A stretch of 64,000 nucleotides of DNA from positions 545,944,711 to 546,008,710 of the forward strand of contig NC_057861.1 in assembly GCF_019393635.1 (NCBI RefSeq), in the 5' to 3' direction. Each line of letters begins with the position of its first letter. Positions within the stretch are counted from its first letter, which is position 1. This stretch comes from Dromiciops gliroides (taxonomy: Eukaryota; Chordata; Mammalia; Microbiotheria; Microbiotheriidae). Both the position numbers and the translations under genes were made by a program. Below the pieces are notes generated by a model. That model searched no databases, had not been told where the DNA came from, and saw only the letters and a program-made list of their open reading frames with translations. Shown here one piece after another: positions 1 to 9,964 of this stretch.

Positions 1-580
1 CCCTTTCACTTTGTAAATCCCCTTGCTTCTAACTTTTCTCTCCTTACTGCCACTGCTGAACCCCTGTGTTTCTCTCTCACTGACCTTTTGTCTGTCTGCT
101 CCATCAGTCTTCCCTTCTTTGGTCTATCTTGTCTGACCCGTCTCCTCCATCCGAACCCCTTGCTGTCTAACTCCCAGGTCTATATATACCTTTTCTTCTC
201 TCCACTCAAATCTAGGGGCTTCCTGCACCCCCACAGACCAAGCTAATCCGCCAGCCAGGGCTGTGGCTGGGGGAGGGGGCTGCCCTTGAGCCTCACGTGC
301 CCCAGTACAGGCCACGCCATAACCCAGCATCTCTCAGATACCTCCGCTCAGGGTGGAGGGAGCTGGGGGCTTCTTCCCCGCAGCTGTCTGACCCAGCGTC
401 TTGCATAGCCCACGGGGCTTTCTGGCTCAGCTGAAGCAGAGGGGAAGGGGCACCAGCCCCTCCCACACAGAAGAATCTCTGAGGGCCTAAGGGTTTCCAA
501 ACTCAGCCCAAATGTAGGGTCCCCAAATCAAAATAAATTTCCACATATGGAACATTATATCAGGTTTTTGGGTGTATAGA
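1..580 (-). other. Unassigned sequence, possibly part of an LTR element
   Basis: A pyrimidine-rich left end and a GC-richer middle. On the minus strand a TATATATA box (plus-strand 181-188) lies downstream of a GC-rich block, as in a retroviral promoter, and the block 500-530 has ACCC/GGGG strings as seen near LTR ends. There are no paired ends or target duplication, and the element would be cut by the window edge. The call is weak. Confidence 0.25.
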
Positions 581-880
581 TCCATTTTATTAATGTTTTC
601 TCTTTCATCCTCTTTTTATTTTTAAACTTGAATTATAAGGGATATAGCTCTGGTAGGGGAGAAGAGATATATAGAGGGGAAATTAGACGATGTAAAAAAC
701 AAAGTCTATCAATAAAGATTTATTTTATGGTAATGTTTTACATAACCATACATATATAGCCCATATCTGATTGCTTGCCACCTCAGGGAGGGGGTAGGGG
801 AGGGAGGGAAAGAGGGATAAAAATTGTAACCCAAAACTATAAATAAAAATGTTCATTATTTTAAAAAAATTAATTGTACT
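580..880 (+). mobile_element. L1 LINE 3' end fragments
   Basis: Two adjoining L1 3'-UTR-like pieces. One ends with a run like TCAATAAAGAT near 710. The second carries the marsupial L1 signature of ATAACC..CATATCTGATTGCTTGC followed by a G-rich GGGAGGG block (785-810) and a tail near 840-870. Both are 5'-truncated and diverged. A target duplication is not clear. Confidence 0.6.
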
Positions 881-1840
881 TAAATGCTGCTTTCAACTAC
901 TGGAAAGAAGTGAAATCGAAAGTCACGTACATAAGAAAGGACTTTCGTTCCCTCACTCCTCCCTCAGTCCCCAAACCATGTGTGTTTACATATGTATCAA
1001 ACTGAGTCAGCCCTTGAACTACATCAACATCAGAAATGCTCAAAATTCTCATTTCCCATCTTGTAGAAAATGATTGTTCACTACTAAAGAAGGTTATTTT
1101 GATGTATATTGGTAAAGAGGGACATTTGACTTTCAACTCTTTGCCAAATGGGATTTTAAATGATTCTGCACTGTATCTCACACCCCTTTTTAGTGTTGAG
1201 TTAACCCAGCTTGATACAATCACTACTTGCACAATTTTAATGTGATAACTTGCTAATTTGATTGGATTCAATGAGATGTAAATGATTGGATTCAATAAAG
1301 TACAGAGAGAACATTTCACTCTGCCCCTGTGGAAGCTCCCTAGCTCCTCATTGATCTCATTAGCTACAGTCAGTTTCTGTCCACCAGGAACAGAGAAAGG
1401 AGCTTGGAGCCTTCCTTTGGATTTGGTTGACAATCACCAGTGACAATCATCTCTAACATGGAACAAATAAAGGAGCCTTCTTAGAGTTCAAATTACTCTC
1501 TATAAGCTAACAGATCCAGTAAAATAGATTTCAGAAAAGGATTCAGCTCAGGCCAAAGTCCACACCTGTCACACCCTCCACATAGCCCTGTCTTGACCTA
1601 TTGCCAAAGGTAGGACAAAACCTTAAACAAAGAAGTTGCATCTCCTGAGTTCTACTGAACATATGAGGTCTTTGCCGCAACACTTGTGACTTGACCTAGC
1701 ACTAAATAAATGTCTACATGTAGAAGGTTCAATTTTACAGCATTAAAAATATGCATTTTAAAGTTAAATTAAAAGTATCTTTTGTACCACTTTCCCTGTG
1801 TGTATACTGCCCCAAGGAAACTGTCTACTTTTTCCTAGGG
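880..1840. other. Single-copy intergenic sequence
   Basis: No repeat family or gene is recognised. A 178-codon open frame on the minus strand (897-1433) has no motif that I recognise and no conserved-looking context. AT-rich, with short ATTGGATTCAAT repeats near 1260-1295. Confidence 0.4.
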
Positions 1841-1841
1841 A

Positions 1842-2140
1842 CATATAGGTGGTTCATTGCATAGAGCACTGGCCCTGAAATTGGGAGAACTTGAGTTCAA
1901 ATATGACCTCAGACACTTACTAGCTGCATGACCCTGGGCAAGTCACTTAACCCCAATTGCCTTAAAAAATATCCAGGGCCATGTCCAGTCATCCTGTTAT
2001 ATGTCTTGCCACTGGACCCAGATGGCTCTGAAGGAGAAAGTGAGGTTGGTGATCTTGCACAGTCTTACCTCATTTAAATCTAATTCAGTGTGATGACATC
2101 TATCATGGTCCTCTTTGAGAATGAACGACAAAAAAAAACA
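1842..2140 (+). mobile_element. tRNA-headed SINE with RTE-type tail (Mar-1-like)
   Basis: The head runs from the A-box region near 1862 through the B-box-like GAGTTCAAAT (about 1894) to the shared SINE body CTGGGCAAGTCACTTAACCC. The second half (1975-2130) is the RTE-LINE-type tail: CAGTCATCCTG, CTTGCCACTGGACCCAGATGG, ATGACATC and CATGGTCCTCTTTGAGAATG, ending in an A-rich run. The same tail occurs in the RTE fragments at 11195, 38915 and 45186. Confidence 0.75.
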
Positions 2141-2369
2141 AAAAACCAACAACCAATTTCTCCTATCTGTAATTTCACCTTTGACAATGGACAGGATCTC
2201 TTTATACTTTTGCTACTGAGTTTATGGAGGCAGTATATGCCTATGAAAAGGACTGTGACACAATATAGGCATAGAGAAACTCAGGTTCTGGTTCTGAATC
2301 TGCCATGAACTGGATAATTGACCTAAGCTTCTTTCCTCATCTGCAAAAAGAGAGTAATAATATCTACCT

Positions 2370-2660
2370 CAGTGACAGCATGGCAAAGTGGATAGAGAGC
2401 TGACCTCAGTGTCAGAAAGACCTGTGTTCATATCTTACCTCTGACACATACTGAATGGGTGGGTGACTCTGAGAAAGTCACTTAACTTCCTAATGCCCCC
2501 ACAGACAACTCTCTGAAACTATAAATTGGAGAACAATTGCCCCCCACAGACAACTCTCTGAAACTATAAATTGGAGAACAATTGCTTGTCTGCATTAGTG
2601 GAGGGAATTTCCCCATCAGGGAGCTTCATATTCTGATAAACTCATAGATCCATAAGAACA
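2370..2660 (+). mobile_element. Older tRNA-derived SINE with internal 45-bp duplication
   Basis: Head GTGGATAGAGAGCTGACCTC, then the usual GTCACTTAAC body and a tail with CTCTCTGAAACTATAAATTG. The tail segment 2495-2539 is repeated exactly in period at 2540-2584 (45 bases), so the copy has a post-insertion tandem duplication. A relative without the duplication is at 38200-38460. Confidence 0.6.
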
Positions 2661-2799
2661 AAAACCACCACCACCACAACAACAACAATAAAATCCTGCC
2701 CTTCCTAGATCACAGAGTTGTAAAGAGAAAATGATATTGTGTGATAAAAGGCCTTGGAAAAGTTAAATTCATAGTTTTTAAATGTATGATATTTAGCTT

Positions 2800-3015
2800 A
2801 AGCAACATAATAAAGCAGATAGAGCCATGGGTAAAGAATCAAGACACCTGGTTTGAATCCCACCTAAGATACTAGCTGTGTGATCATAGGCAAGTTACTT
2901 GACTTCTCTGATCCTCCATTGTCTCACCTGGAAATTTGAGGTGATAATCTTTTTAATACCTAACTCATGTGGTGTTTTGTGAGGAAAGTCCCTTAAAGTT
3001 ATAGTATATACTGCA
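2800..3015 (+). mobile_element. MIR-type SINE
   Basis: Diverged MIR pattern: CCTGGTTTGAATCCCACCT, then CTAGCTGTGTGATC..GGCAAGTTACTT and CTCTGATCCTCCATTGTCTCACCTG, followed by the usual GATAAT..CTAACTCATG end. Plus orientation. Confidence 0.6.
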
Positions 3016-3037
3016 AGGTATCATTAAAGTATCATTA

Positions 3038-3193
3038 GGGGCAGCTAGATGGCGCAGTGGATAAAGCACCGGCCCTGGATTCAGGAGTACCTGAGTTCAA
3101 ATCCGGCCTCAGACACTTTACACTTACTAGCTGTGTGACCCTGGGCAAGTCACTTAACCCTCATTGCCCCCCCCCCACACACACACACAAAAA
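3038..3193 (+). mobile_element. WSINE1-like SINE with target-site duplication
   Basis: Full-length head GGGGCAGCTAGATGGCGCAG with A-box and B-box (GAGTTCAAATCC) and a CA/A-rich tail. Flanked by AAAGTATCATTA at 3026-3037 and again at 3194-3205, a 12-bp target duplication. Confidence 0.93.
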
Positions 3194-3204
3194 AAAGTAT
3201 CATT

Positions 3205-3690
3205 AAATGGTAAATCTCAGAGGTAGCTTCTAGTGAAACATACTTCCCACAGGATATTCTTCATTCTTTAAGGAATGGGAAAAATTGTTAAATGTCCGTA
3301 CTTTGTAACACAAGGTGATTCCTTGAGGTGATATCTCTGTAATGTTTTTGACTGTTAAGGAATGACATGGAAATGTACCATGAGGACTGGAGGAATGTTT
3401 GATCCACTTTCTAAACATGCCCTTCACAATCTATTTTGGACAATTATCTCACATCCAGAAATCCATTTATGAAATTTGTTCCTACAAGGAAAATGTAATC
3501 CAATTCTACAAACATCTATTGAATACATTCTATATGGGGGAAAAACAGGACTAGGCACTAGAAATAAAAATGAATAAGAAGTAGTAAGTAGCCCTTGTCT
3601 TCAAGGAGTTTGCAATCCAATTGAAATTTTGCTTGGACTGTTGGAGAAATCTGAATACTGTACTAATGCACTGACTCCTACTTTCAAGTC
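3205..3690. other. Mostly single-copy; old LINE-like relic at 3505-3660
   Basis: 3205-3500 shows no recognisable element. 3505-3660 resembles the widespread ancient mammalian repeat reading 'acatctattgaat..gactaggcactagaaat..cttcaaggagtttgcaatc', also seen at 20255, 47860, 50690 and 52195. Confidence 0.45.
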
Positions 3691-3693
3691 AAT

Positions 3694-3850
3694 ATGGTAT
3701 AGAGAAAAGGATTTGGGATTTGTAGTCAGAGGACCTGACTTTCACCTGTTTGATTTAGAACAAATCATTTACCTTCTCTGGACCTCCATTTCCTGACATG
3801 TAAAATGAGAGATGTTATCTAACATTCCTTCTAGGTATAACTCTATTATT
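3694..3850 (+). mobile_element. MIR SINE
   Basis: GTAGTCAGAGGACCTGACTT, then CCTTCTCTGGACCTCCATTTCC, GTAAAATGAGAG and CTTCTAGGTATAACTCTATTATTCT form the core and 3' half of a plus-strand MIR. It belongs to the locally repeated module at 3.7-6.7 kb. Confidence 0.65.
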
Positions 3851-3879
3851 CTATCATCATAATCCATTTCTGAGACTTT

Positions 3880-4710
3880 AATTCCTTATCATTAACCAGA
3901 TCACTATCTCTAGAAATAGGCAGTAAAAGAAAAGGGTTTTTTAAAATGACAATTCCCATATCAATCCTGCCCTCCCTCTCAGACACCTCTCTACCTCTCC
4001 TTTGTTGGTGTCCCCCCCACCCCACTTTCCTTTTGGAGTTTAATATATTTCTAAGCCAAAATGGGGGTGGGAGTAGGGGTGGGGGTTGGGGTGGCTTGGA
4101 GATGTAATTACCTTCAATTTTCCTTTATCTATTTCAGATGGAAGTGAAGTTCATTATAGATATTTCCTAGACCCTTTCCTCCATGACAATATTCCTTTCA
4201 TCTTATGCTTCTCTATTATGCAATAGTGATTTACCTCTCTTTCTTCCCCTATATAATCCCCTAGCCTTGTCATTTTTTGTCTTTTCCTAAGGCCATTAAC
4301 ACAGAAAAAAAAAAAAACACCTTTGTGCTCTTTTTTAAAACTTTTCTCTGACCCTTAAAGGAATTAGCATTCTGAGATGATATTCATTTCTTATCCACAT
4401 TAACATGTAAATTATTCATCCCCACATATTCTTTTTTGATTAAACAACTATGTATAAATAAACGTTTATTTTCACTCCTGTATATCCATTTCAACCCATT
4501 TCTGACCTTTTCATCAAGAACTTTTGGAAATCCTCTATTCCATTAAAGGTCCATTTCCCCCAACAGAAACACATTTTGTTTTTAATAGGCAGGTTATCCT
4601 TAAATGTAAACCTTTATCTCTTGCCTTTTGGAACATCATATTCCAAACTCTTCATTCCTTTCTAGTGACAGCTGCTAAGTTTCATGTGATCCATAGTGTG
4701 GATTCTTAGT
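3880..4710. other. Intergenic sequence with G-rich tract
   Basis: No gene. Holds a quadruplex-capable G-tract at 4063-4091 and T/A-rich single-copy sequence (4100-4700). The edges (to about 3930 and from about 4718) align with the local module, so about 790 bases in between may be an unrecognised insertion. Confidence 0.4.
4063..4091 (+). other. G-quadruplex-forming motif
   Basis: Five G-runs of 3-5 bases separated by loops of 1-4 bases (GGGGG T GGG AGTA GGGG T GGGGG TT GGGG) on the plus strand. This meets the standard G4 pattern. Formation in cells is unknown. Confidence 0.7.
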
Positions 4711-4739
4711 GCTTGAACTCAAAAGGACACTTTCCCAGA

Positions 4740-4823
4740 AATATTGGTTCTGCTACTAACTGTATGACCTTAGGCACTTATGTGAGCCTCCATTTCCAGA
4801 TCTCCAAAATTAAAGGTGTGCAT
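4740..4823 (+). mobile_element. MIR fragment, left part, split by L1 and a SINE
   Basis: TTGGTTCTGCTACTAACTG..GACCTTAGGCACTT..GAGCCTCCATTTCC is MIR 5'-core sequence. Its end reappears at about 5906-5945 (GATCCCTTTCAACTCTAAA) after the L1 and the SINE that interrupt it. Confidence 0.6.
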
Positions 4824-5620
4824 CAGAGCATTGTTGGTGGAGCTGTGAACTGATCCAACCATTCTGGAGAGCAATTTGGAATTATGCCCAAAGGGCTATA
4901 AAGCTGTGCATACCCTTTGACCCAGCAATACCACTATTAGGTCTTTTTTCCCAAAGAGATCATAAAAAATGGAAAAGGACTCACATGTACAAAAATATTT
5001 ATAGCTGCTCTTTTTGTGGTGGCAAGGAATGGGAAATTGAGGGAATACCCATCAATTGGGGAGTGGCTGAACAAATTGTGGTATATGAATGTAATGGAAT
5101 ACTGTTGTGCTATAAGAAACGATGAGCAGGAAGGAGTTCAAAGAAACCTGGAAGGACTTACATGCACTGATGCTGAGTGAGATGAGCAGAGCCAGGAGAA
5201 CATTGTACACAGTATCAACAACATTGCGTGTTGATCAACTGTGATAGACTTGACTCTTCTCGGCAATACAATAGTCCAAGATAGTTCCAAAGGATTCATC
5301 ATGGAAAATGCTCTCCAAATCCAGAAAAGAAGAACTATGGAATCTAAATGCAGATTGAACCATACTATTTCTATTTTTTTGTTTTTCTTTCTTGAGGTTT
5401 TACCTTTTTGCTCTGATTCTTCTTTCACAGCATTACTAATTCAGAAATATGTTTAATGTGATTGTACATACATAACCTATATCAGATTGTTTGCTGTCAT
5501 GGGGAGGGGGTTGGAGGGGAGGGAGGGAGAAAAATTTGAAACTAGAAATCTTATAAAAACAAATGTTGAAAACTATCTCTACGTGTAACTGGAAAATAAT
5601 AAAATACTTTTATGAAAAAA
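4824..5620 (+). mobile_element. 5'-truncated L1 LINE with 13-bp target duplication
   Basis: About 800 bases of L1 3' end. It starts in the ORF2 C-terminal region, with an interrupted frame still reading FIAALFVVARN and WYMNVMEY-like peptides, and continues through a 3' UTR with G-rich block (5499-5530) and an AATAAA-containing tail. TAAAGGTGTGCAT occurs at 4811-4823 and 5621-5633, an exact target-site duplication. It is dead: ORF1 and the endonuclease and RT domains are absent. Confidence 0.92.
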
Positions 5621-5639
5621 TAAAGGTGTGCATTAGACA

Positions 5640-5905
5640 GTGGGCAGCGAGGTGGCTCAGTGGATAAAGTCCTGGGCCTAGAGTCAGGAAGACTCATCTT
5701 TGTGAAGAATTCAAATCTGACCTCATACACTTACTAGCTGTGTGTCCTTAGGCAAGTCACTTACCTCTCTTTTCCTCAGTTTCCTCATCTGAAAAATGAG
5801 CTGTAAAAGAAAATGGCAAACCAATCCAGTATTTTTGCCAAGAAAACCCCAAATGGGATCATGAAGAAAAAACAACTGAAAATAACTGAGCAACAACAAA
5901 CTTAG
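5640..5905 (+). mobile_element. CORE-type tRNA SINE with long body
   Basis: Head GGTGGCTCAGTGGATAAAG, body GTCCTTAGGCAAGTCACTTA, then the long tail CATCTGAAAAATGAGCTG..ATGGCAAACCAATCCAGTAT and AAGAAAACCCCAAATGGGA, ending in CAACAACA. The same family occurs at 17455, 17690, 20420, 21485, 21797, 48945, 53490 and 56952. Confidence 0.8.
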
Positions 5906-6113
5906 AAGGTCTCTAGATCCCTTTCAACTCTAAACCTACAAATCTTTTATCAAACCCAATGTTTAAGACTATCTTGGCTTTTAATTGTTTATCATTAACC
6001 AACTGACCATTTCTAGAGAAAGAAAGCAAAAGAAGACTTTTCCCAAAATTATTGGCTATAGTGCTAGCTAGGTGTTTCCTGGCCTGCAAAATAAAGTTAC
6101 ACTAGAACAGGGA

Positions 6114-6297
6114 TTGTTAAATTATTTTTTGCCCTGTACACTTTCGTATGTCTGGCAAATTCTATGGACCCCTTCTCAGAATAATATTTTTAAATTCATA
6201 AAATAAAATATATAATATTACAAAGGAAATCAATAAATAATTATTTTAAAACATTTTTAAAAACTAATTCACATGCCCCAGGTCATGAACCTCTTTA
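6114..6297 (+). mobile_element. hAT-type non-autonomous DNA transposon relic
   Basis: Begins near CAGGGATTGTTAAA and ends CCCCAGGTCATGAACCTC, imperfect inverted termini of the 'cagggttcttaacctgggg' kind. Internally ATGGACCCCTTCTCAGAATA and an AAAATA-rich stretch match this mammal-wide class. A second, partial relic is near 27110-27240. Confidence 0.55.
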
Positions 6298-6368
6298 TTT
6301 ATGATCTCTAAGGGTCCCTTTCAGTTCTAAATCTATGATTCTATTATCAAACCCCATTTCCAAAACTA

Positions 6369-6583
6369 TAGGGTGGGCCAAAGGTCACAAAAGGGTTTCA
6401 ATATTTAATAACTCCTTTTTTTGTTGTTTTTAATTTATAATGCCATAGCATCATATACATTATATATAGGAAATGAATTAATATTATATGTTAAAAATCA
6501 AATATAATAAATGGTAAAAAATAAAGAAAAAATAATTTTAAAAAAGTTATTAAAACATCATGATTTTTGGCCCACCCTTTCTT
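6369..6583. mobile_element. Mariner-type MITE
   Basis: Left end TAGGGTGGGCCAAAGGTCAC and right end GATTTTTGGCCCACCCT are inverted copies of each other (AGGGTGGGCCAAA core). The 215-base element has an AT-rich centre and no coding capacity. TIR sequence and length fit a mariner-derived MITE. Confidence 0.65.
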
Positions 6584-6722
6584 TGATCCTTAATTCCTTA
6601 TCATTATTCAATCAACCATTTCTAGAGACAACCAGAATAAGAACACTTTTCCAAAAAATCCTGGCTCTGATAATACCTTAAGCTCACTAGTTCTCCATTT
6701 CCTTCTCTATTAAATGGGAACA

Positions 6723-6869
6723 GGGGGCAGCCAGGTGGCTCAGTGGATAAAGCACCAGCCCTGGATTCAGGAGGACCTGAGTTCAGATCCAGCCCCAGAC
6801 ACTTGACACTTACTAGCTGTGTGACCCTGGGCAAGTCACTTAACCCTCACTGACCTGCTCCCCCCAAGA
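6723..6869 (+). mobile_element. WSINE1-like SINE with target-site duplication
   Basis: Head GGGGGCAGCCAGGTGGCTCAG, GTGACCCTGGGCAAGTCACT body and a C-rich end. AAATGGGAACA flanks it at 6712-6722 and 6870-6880. Confidence 0.9.
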
Positions 6870-6899
6870 AAATGGGAACAATTCTACCTATAATCCTAC

Positions 6900-7094
6900 C
6901 TCACAGGGTTGTTGTGATCAGAGTACTAGGCATAGTTATTAGAAGGAGCACTGTATGGGGAGCACTGGGGCTTGGATCCCACTTAATAACCCTACTTACT
7001 ATCTGTGTGACCTTGATCAGGGTATTTAATTTCTCTGGGCCTTCATTTCCTCATCTCTAAAATGTGATGGTTGGAGTAGGTGACCTCTGAGGTC
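6900..7094 (+). mobile_element. MIR SINE, interrupted by LTR
   Basis: GGGGCTTGGATCCCACTTAA, CTATCTGTGTGACCTTGATC, CTGGGCCTTCATTTCCTCAT and GTAGGTGACCTCTGAGGTC make a plus-strand MIR. Its last bases (TAAATCTGAATCTCTGATTC) continue at about 7744 after the LTR. Confidence 0.65.
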
Positions 7095-7099
7095 TCTTC

Positions 7100-7738
7100 T
7101 GATGGGGGGGGGCAGATTAATTGATCAGACTGATCATGAGGCATCCCAAAGAATTACAAGACTCAGTGACTCAGTTTCCCAAGTTTTATTGAAAGACTGC
7201 TGACCACAGGGAGATCACCATGGAGATAGGTGTCTCAAATAGGGGGATGAAAATGGTTATATTCCTAGTAAGAAAAAGTGATTTATCTCCTCATTATCTT
7301 AGTCTCCTCCTTGTGGGAGGTTCATCAGAGGTCTTATTCTAATCTGGACTTCCTGGGGTCCTAAGACAACCTCCAAGGCAGGTACTTTTTTTCCTGGAGG
7401 TGTGTTTTTGGGGTTTACTTGTCATAAGGTGAACCTAAGGACACATTTGGTCCTTTCTGCACATGTTCCTAAAGACATGCTTAAACTTGTCAGACCCAGA
7501 GGGTCTCTGTATTGATGGTATCTCTTTACTTAAGATCTGGTTTCTGGGTGTCCTGTCATCTAGGAATATTAATGGCTATTAATGGTTAATGGTCCCTAGT
7601 TACTGTCTCTGTTGTTGGTGAGGGTTGATAGGGACAAACCCTCTTCCTTACTGTAAGAACACAAACCTTAGTTTCTCTGTTAACCCTTTTAGATAGTATT
7701 GATAGGTTATCTGTTAACCCTTTTAGCTTCCTCTATCA
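7100..7738 (-). mobile_element. Solo LTR of an endogenous retrovirus
   Basis: In minus sense it starts TGATAG and ends CCATCA, so the termini are short inverted repeats (TGAT..ATCA). The minus strand has AATAAA (plus 7185-7190) near the 3' end. Flanks are TCTTC at 7095-7099 and TCTTA at 7739-7743, a slightly decayed 5-bp duplication, and a MIR is split cleanly between them. There is no internal retroviral sequence. Confidence 0.65.
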
Positions 7739-7739
7739 T

Positions 7740-8245
7740 CTTATAAATCTGAATCTCTGATTCTAAAGCTGAAAGATCTTTCACAAATTGAAGTCATTAA
7801 TGCCATTGCCATTATTGTTGTTGTTGTTATCAATATCACTTCTGAATAGGATCAGGATAGGGGCTGATTGTTATTTTGTTAATTTGGGGAACTTCAAAGC
7901 AAGGAAATGCCATCTGCCAGTGCTGATCCGCATCCTCTCTGCATGTCAGTTTTAAGAGCTTCTTAGAACACTGAAACTTTGCGACTTGCTCAGGGTCACA
8001 CAGCCAGTGTATGTTAAAGGTAGGTCTAGAACCCAGGTCTTCTTGGTTCAAAGACTAGCTCTTTATAATCTCCCTGATTAACAGAGCTTTTGTTCTCATT
8101 CTGGGCAACTTCTGAGGCTCCCTGTCGTGTCAGGGGAAACAAAGACTGTGTTTGTCCAAAGACTAAACAAGAGTGAAAAATGAAACATTCTGTTAAAAGA
8201 TGGCAAGTAACCATTTTGACTTGGGGAGAGGGATTCCCTATCCCT
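7740..8245. other. Intergenic; MIR relic at 7965-8045
   Basis: GACTTGCTCAGGGTCACACA..ACCCAGGTCTTCTTGG at 7980-8045 is a minus-strand MIR core. The rest is single-copy, with a short (GTT)n near 7815. Confidence 0.5.
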
Positions 8246-8248
8246 TAC

Positions 8249-8266
8249 TTCTCTCTCTCTCTCTCT

Positions 8267-8316
<50 letters not shown>
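8249..8316. repeat. Compound (TC)n(CA)n microsatellite
   Basis: About nine TC units run straight into about 24 CA units. The uninterrupted CA stretch suggests that it is length-variable. Confidence 0.95.
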
Positions 8317-8318
<2 letters not shown>

Positions 8319-9085
8319 TTTAATTCCATCTGAGCTCGGCATAACAATAGCTTCCAGGATGCTGAGCTTTACCCTCAGTCGGTCACAAAGTTATGGAGCC
8401 CCAAGTCAAGTTCTCAGAAGGGAATGTCAGTCCAGACATTCTACCTTTGTGACCTTGCTCTATACCCCAGAAAATCTATATCTAGCACTCACTGCTCCTT
8501 ATATCCTTCCTGCCACATCTCAAGCTCTGACCCTGGAGGCAATCAAACCCCAACTAAAAACAGGAATAAACTTATTTGGATTTTTTAAAAGCCCTGGCTG
8601 GGGCTGCCTCTGGTTTAGCCTTCATTTGCTCTGGCTCTGTTATAGCCATAAAAGGAGTGAGTCAATAGTTTAGTCACCACTCAGCTTCCAGCACAGATTG
8701 GATTAGAGAACAAAGTTAAACACAGTGAAAGCCCAAAGCCATAAGGACAGACAGGGAGCCATTTCATCTCTGTCTGGACTGAGGTACTGTATGTGTTAAG
8801 TCTTGCAGGTCTACAGTGCCACTAGCTTTTGAGTGGAGTTTGATTGAAATAGAATTGATTGGAATTTAAGTGGATTCTTCTCTGGGGCAACTCAACAAGC
8901 TCTTTCTCTTGTTTCACTCTAGCAGCTGTTTTGGTAGCAATCACACAGAGAGATGAGAAATACAAGCAAACAAGACATTCCCTGCCCTCAAAGGGCTTAC
9001 ATTCTAAAAGGCATGTGGAAAGGAATTGGAAGAATACCTTTCTTGGTGCCTTCTGACATACCAGACAATAGGAACCAGATTTGCC
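8317..9085. other. Single-copy intergenic sequence
   Basis: No repeat recognised from 8317 to about 8935. 8940-9020 resembles a fragment of the ancient 'aagacattccctgccctcaaagggcttacattct' repeat. No gene. Confidence 0.4.
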
Positions 9086-9089
9086 TTTC

Positions 9090-9275
9090 TACAGAGACAG
9101 TGGAAAAAGTATCAACTCTGCAGTCAGAGTTCCAGAGTTCAGATCCTGGTTCTGCCATTTAATACCTGTGTGAACTCGAGGAAGTTGTTTCACTTCCCTG
9201 GACCTCAGTTTCCTCATCTGTAAAATGTGGAGGTTGCATTAGGTGGCTTCTGAGGTCCCTTCCAATAATACATAG
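9090..9275 (+). mobile_element. MIR SINE
   Basis: Near-complete MIR: GCAGTCAGAGTTCCAGAGTTCAG, CCTGGTTCTGCCATTTAAT, CCCTGGACCTCAGTTTCCTC, GTAAAATGTGGAGG and GGTCCCTTCCAA, in plus orientation. Confidence 0.8.
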
Positions 9276-9309
9276 ATGATCCTTTGGCCTGAGTACACAT
9301 TAAAGAGAG

Positions 9310-9485
9310 CTGGGTTAGAAATGGAAAACTTGGGCTTGAGTTATACTTCTATCACTCCTTGTATGATTTAGGGCAAGTTACTTAGTATATCTGAGTCTTG
9401 ATTTCCTCATCTGTAAGATGGAAATAATAATGCTTGCACTACCTGTCTCACAAGGTTATCATGAGGATCGAGTGTACTACAATCC
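9310..9485 (+). mobile_element. MIR SINE
   Basis: GGGCTTGAGTTATACTTCT, GGGCAAGTTACTTAGTATATC, GATTTCCTCATCTGTAAGATGG and CTACCTGTCTCACAAGGTTAT are the MIR core and 3' end. Confidence 0.7.
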
Positions 9486-9559
9486 ACCAGTGCAGTTACT
9501 CTGAACGTTGGAACATACTTTCTTCCCCAAAGGAACAGAGGAAGTATCTTAGAAGAACG

Positions 9560-9960
9560 GATGAGAAAGCAAAATGGATGCTCATCAGTTGGGGAATGTT
9601 TGGACAAACTGGGATATATGAATGCAATGGAATGTTGCTGCGCCTTAAGATATTATGAATATGATGAATTCAGAGAAGCCTGAGAAGATGTGCATGAAGT
9701 GATTCAGGGTATAATTAATAGAACCAGGAGAATAAATTGCATGGTGATCACAATAATATAAAGAGAAACTATAGAACTCTGACTAAAACAGTGACCAACC
9801 ATTACTTGATAAGTCTGATGAAGCATATCACCCACCTAATTGAGAGGCATAGAATGAGATACACATTTTCACAACATGTTGATTTATTTTATTTTACAAT
9901 GCTAATTTTATATGAGAAGGGTTTGATGGGGGGATAGTGATAAAGTTGTGAAAAAAAATT
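9560..9960 (+). mobile_element. Old L1 3' end
   Basis: CATCAGTTGGGGAATGTTTGGACAA, ATATATGAATGCAATGGAAT, AGAACCAGGAGAATAAATTG and the later AT-rich UTR follow the same order as the L1 at 4824 and 50868, but with far more substitutions. An older subfamily. Confidence 0.7.
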
Positions 9961-9964
9961 AAGA

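Noticed and set aside
897..1433. 178-codon minus-strand frame
   Set aside because: No motif or family resemblance and no conserved-looking context; most likely chance.
3038..3193. tRNA genes suggested by A-box and B-box sequences
   Set aside because: The boxes belong to SINE heads. There is no cloverleaf with paired acceptor stem, and poly(A) tails and target duplications show retroposition.
8096..8673. Frames of 83 and 157 codons
   Set aside because: Both pass through the CA/TC microsatellite at 8249-8316 and have no other recognisable content.
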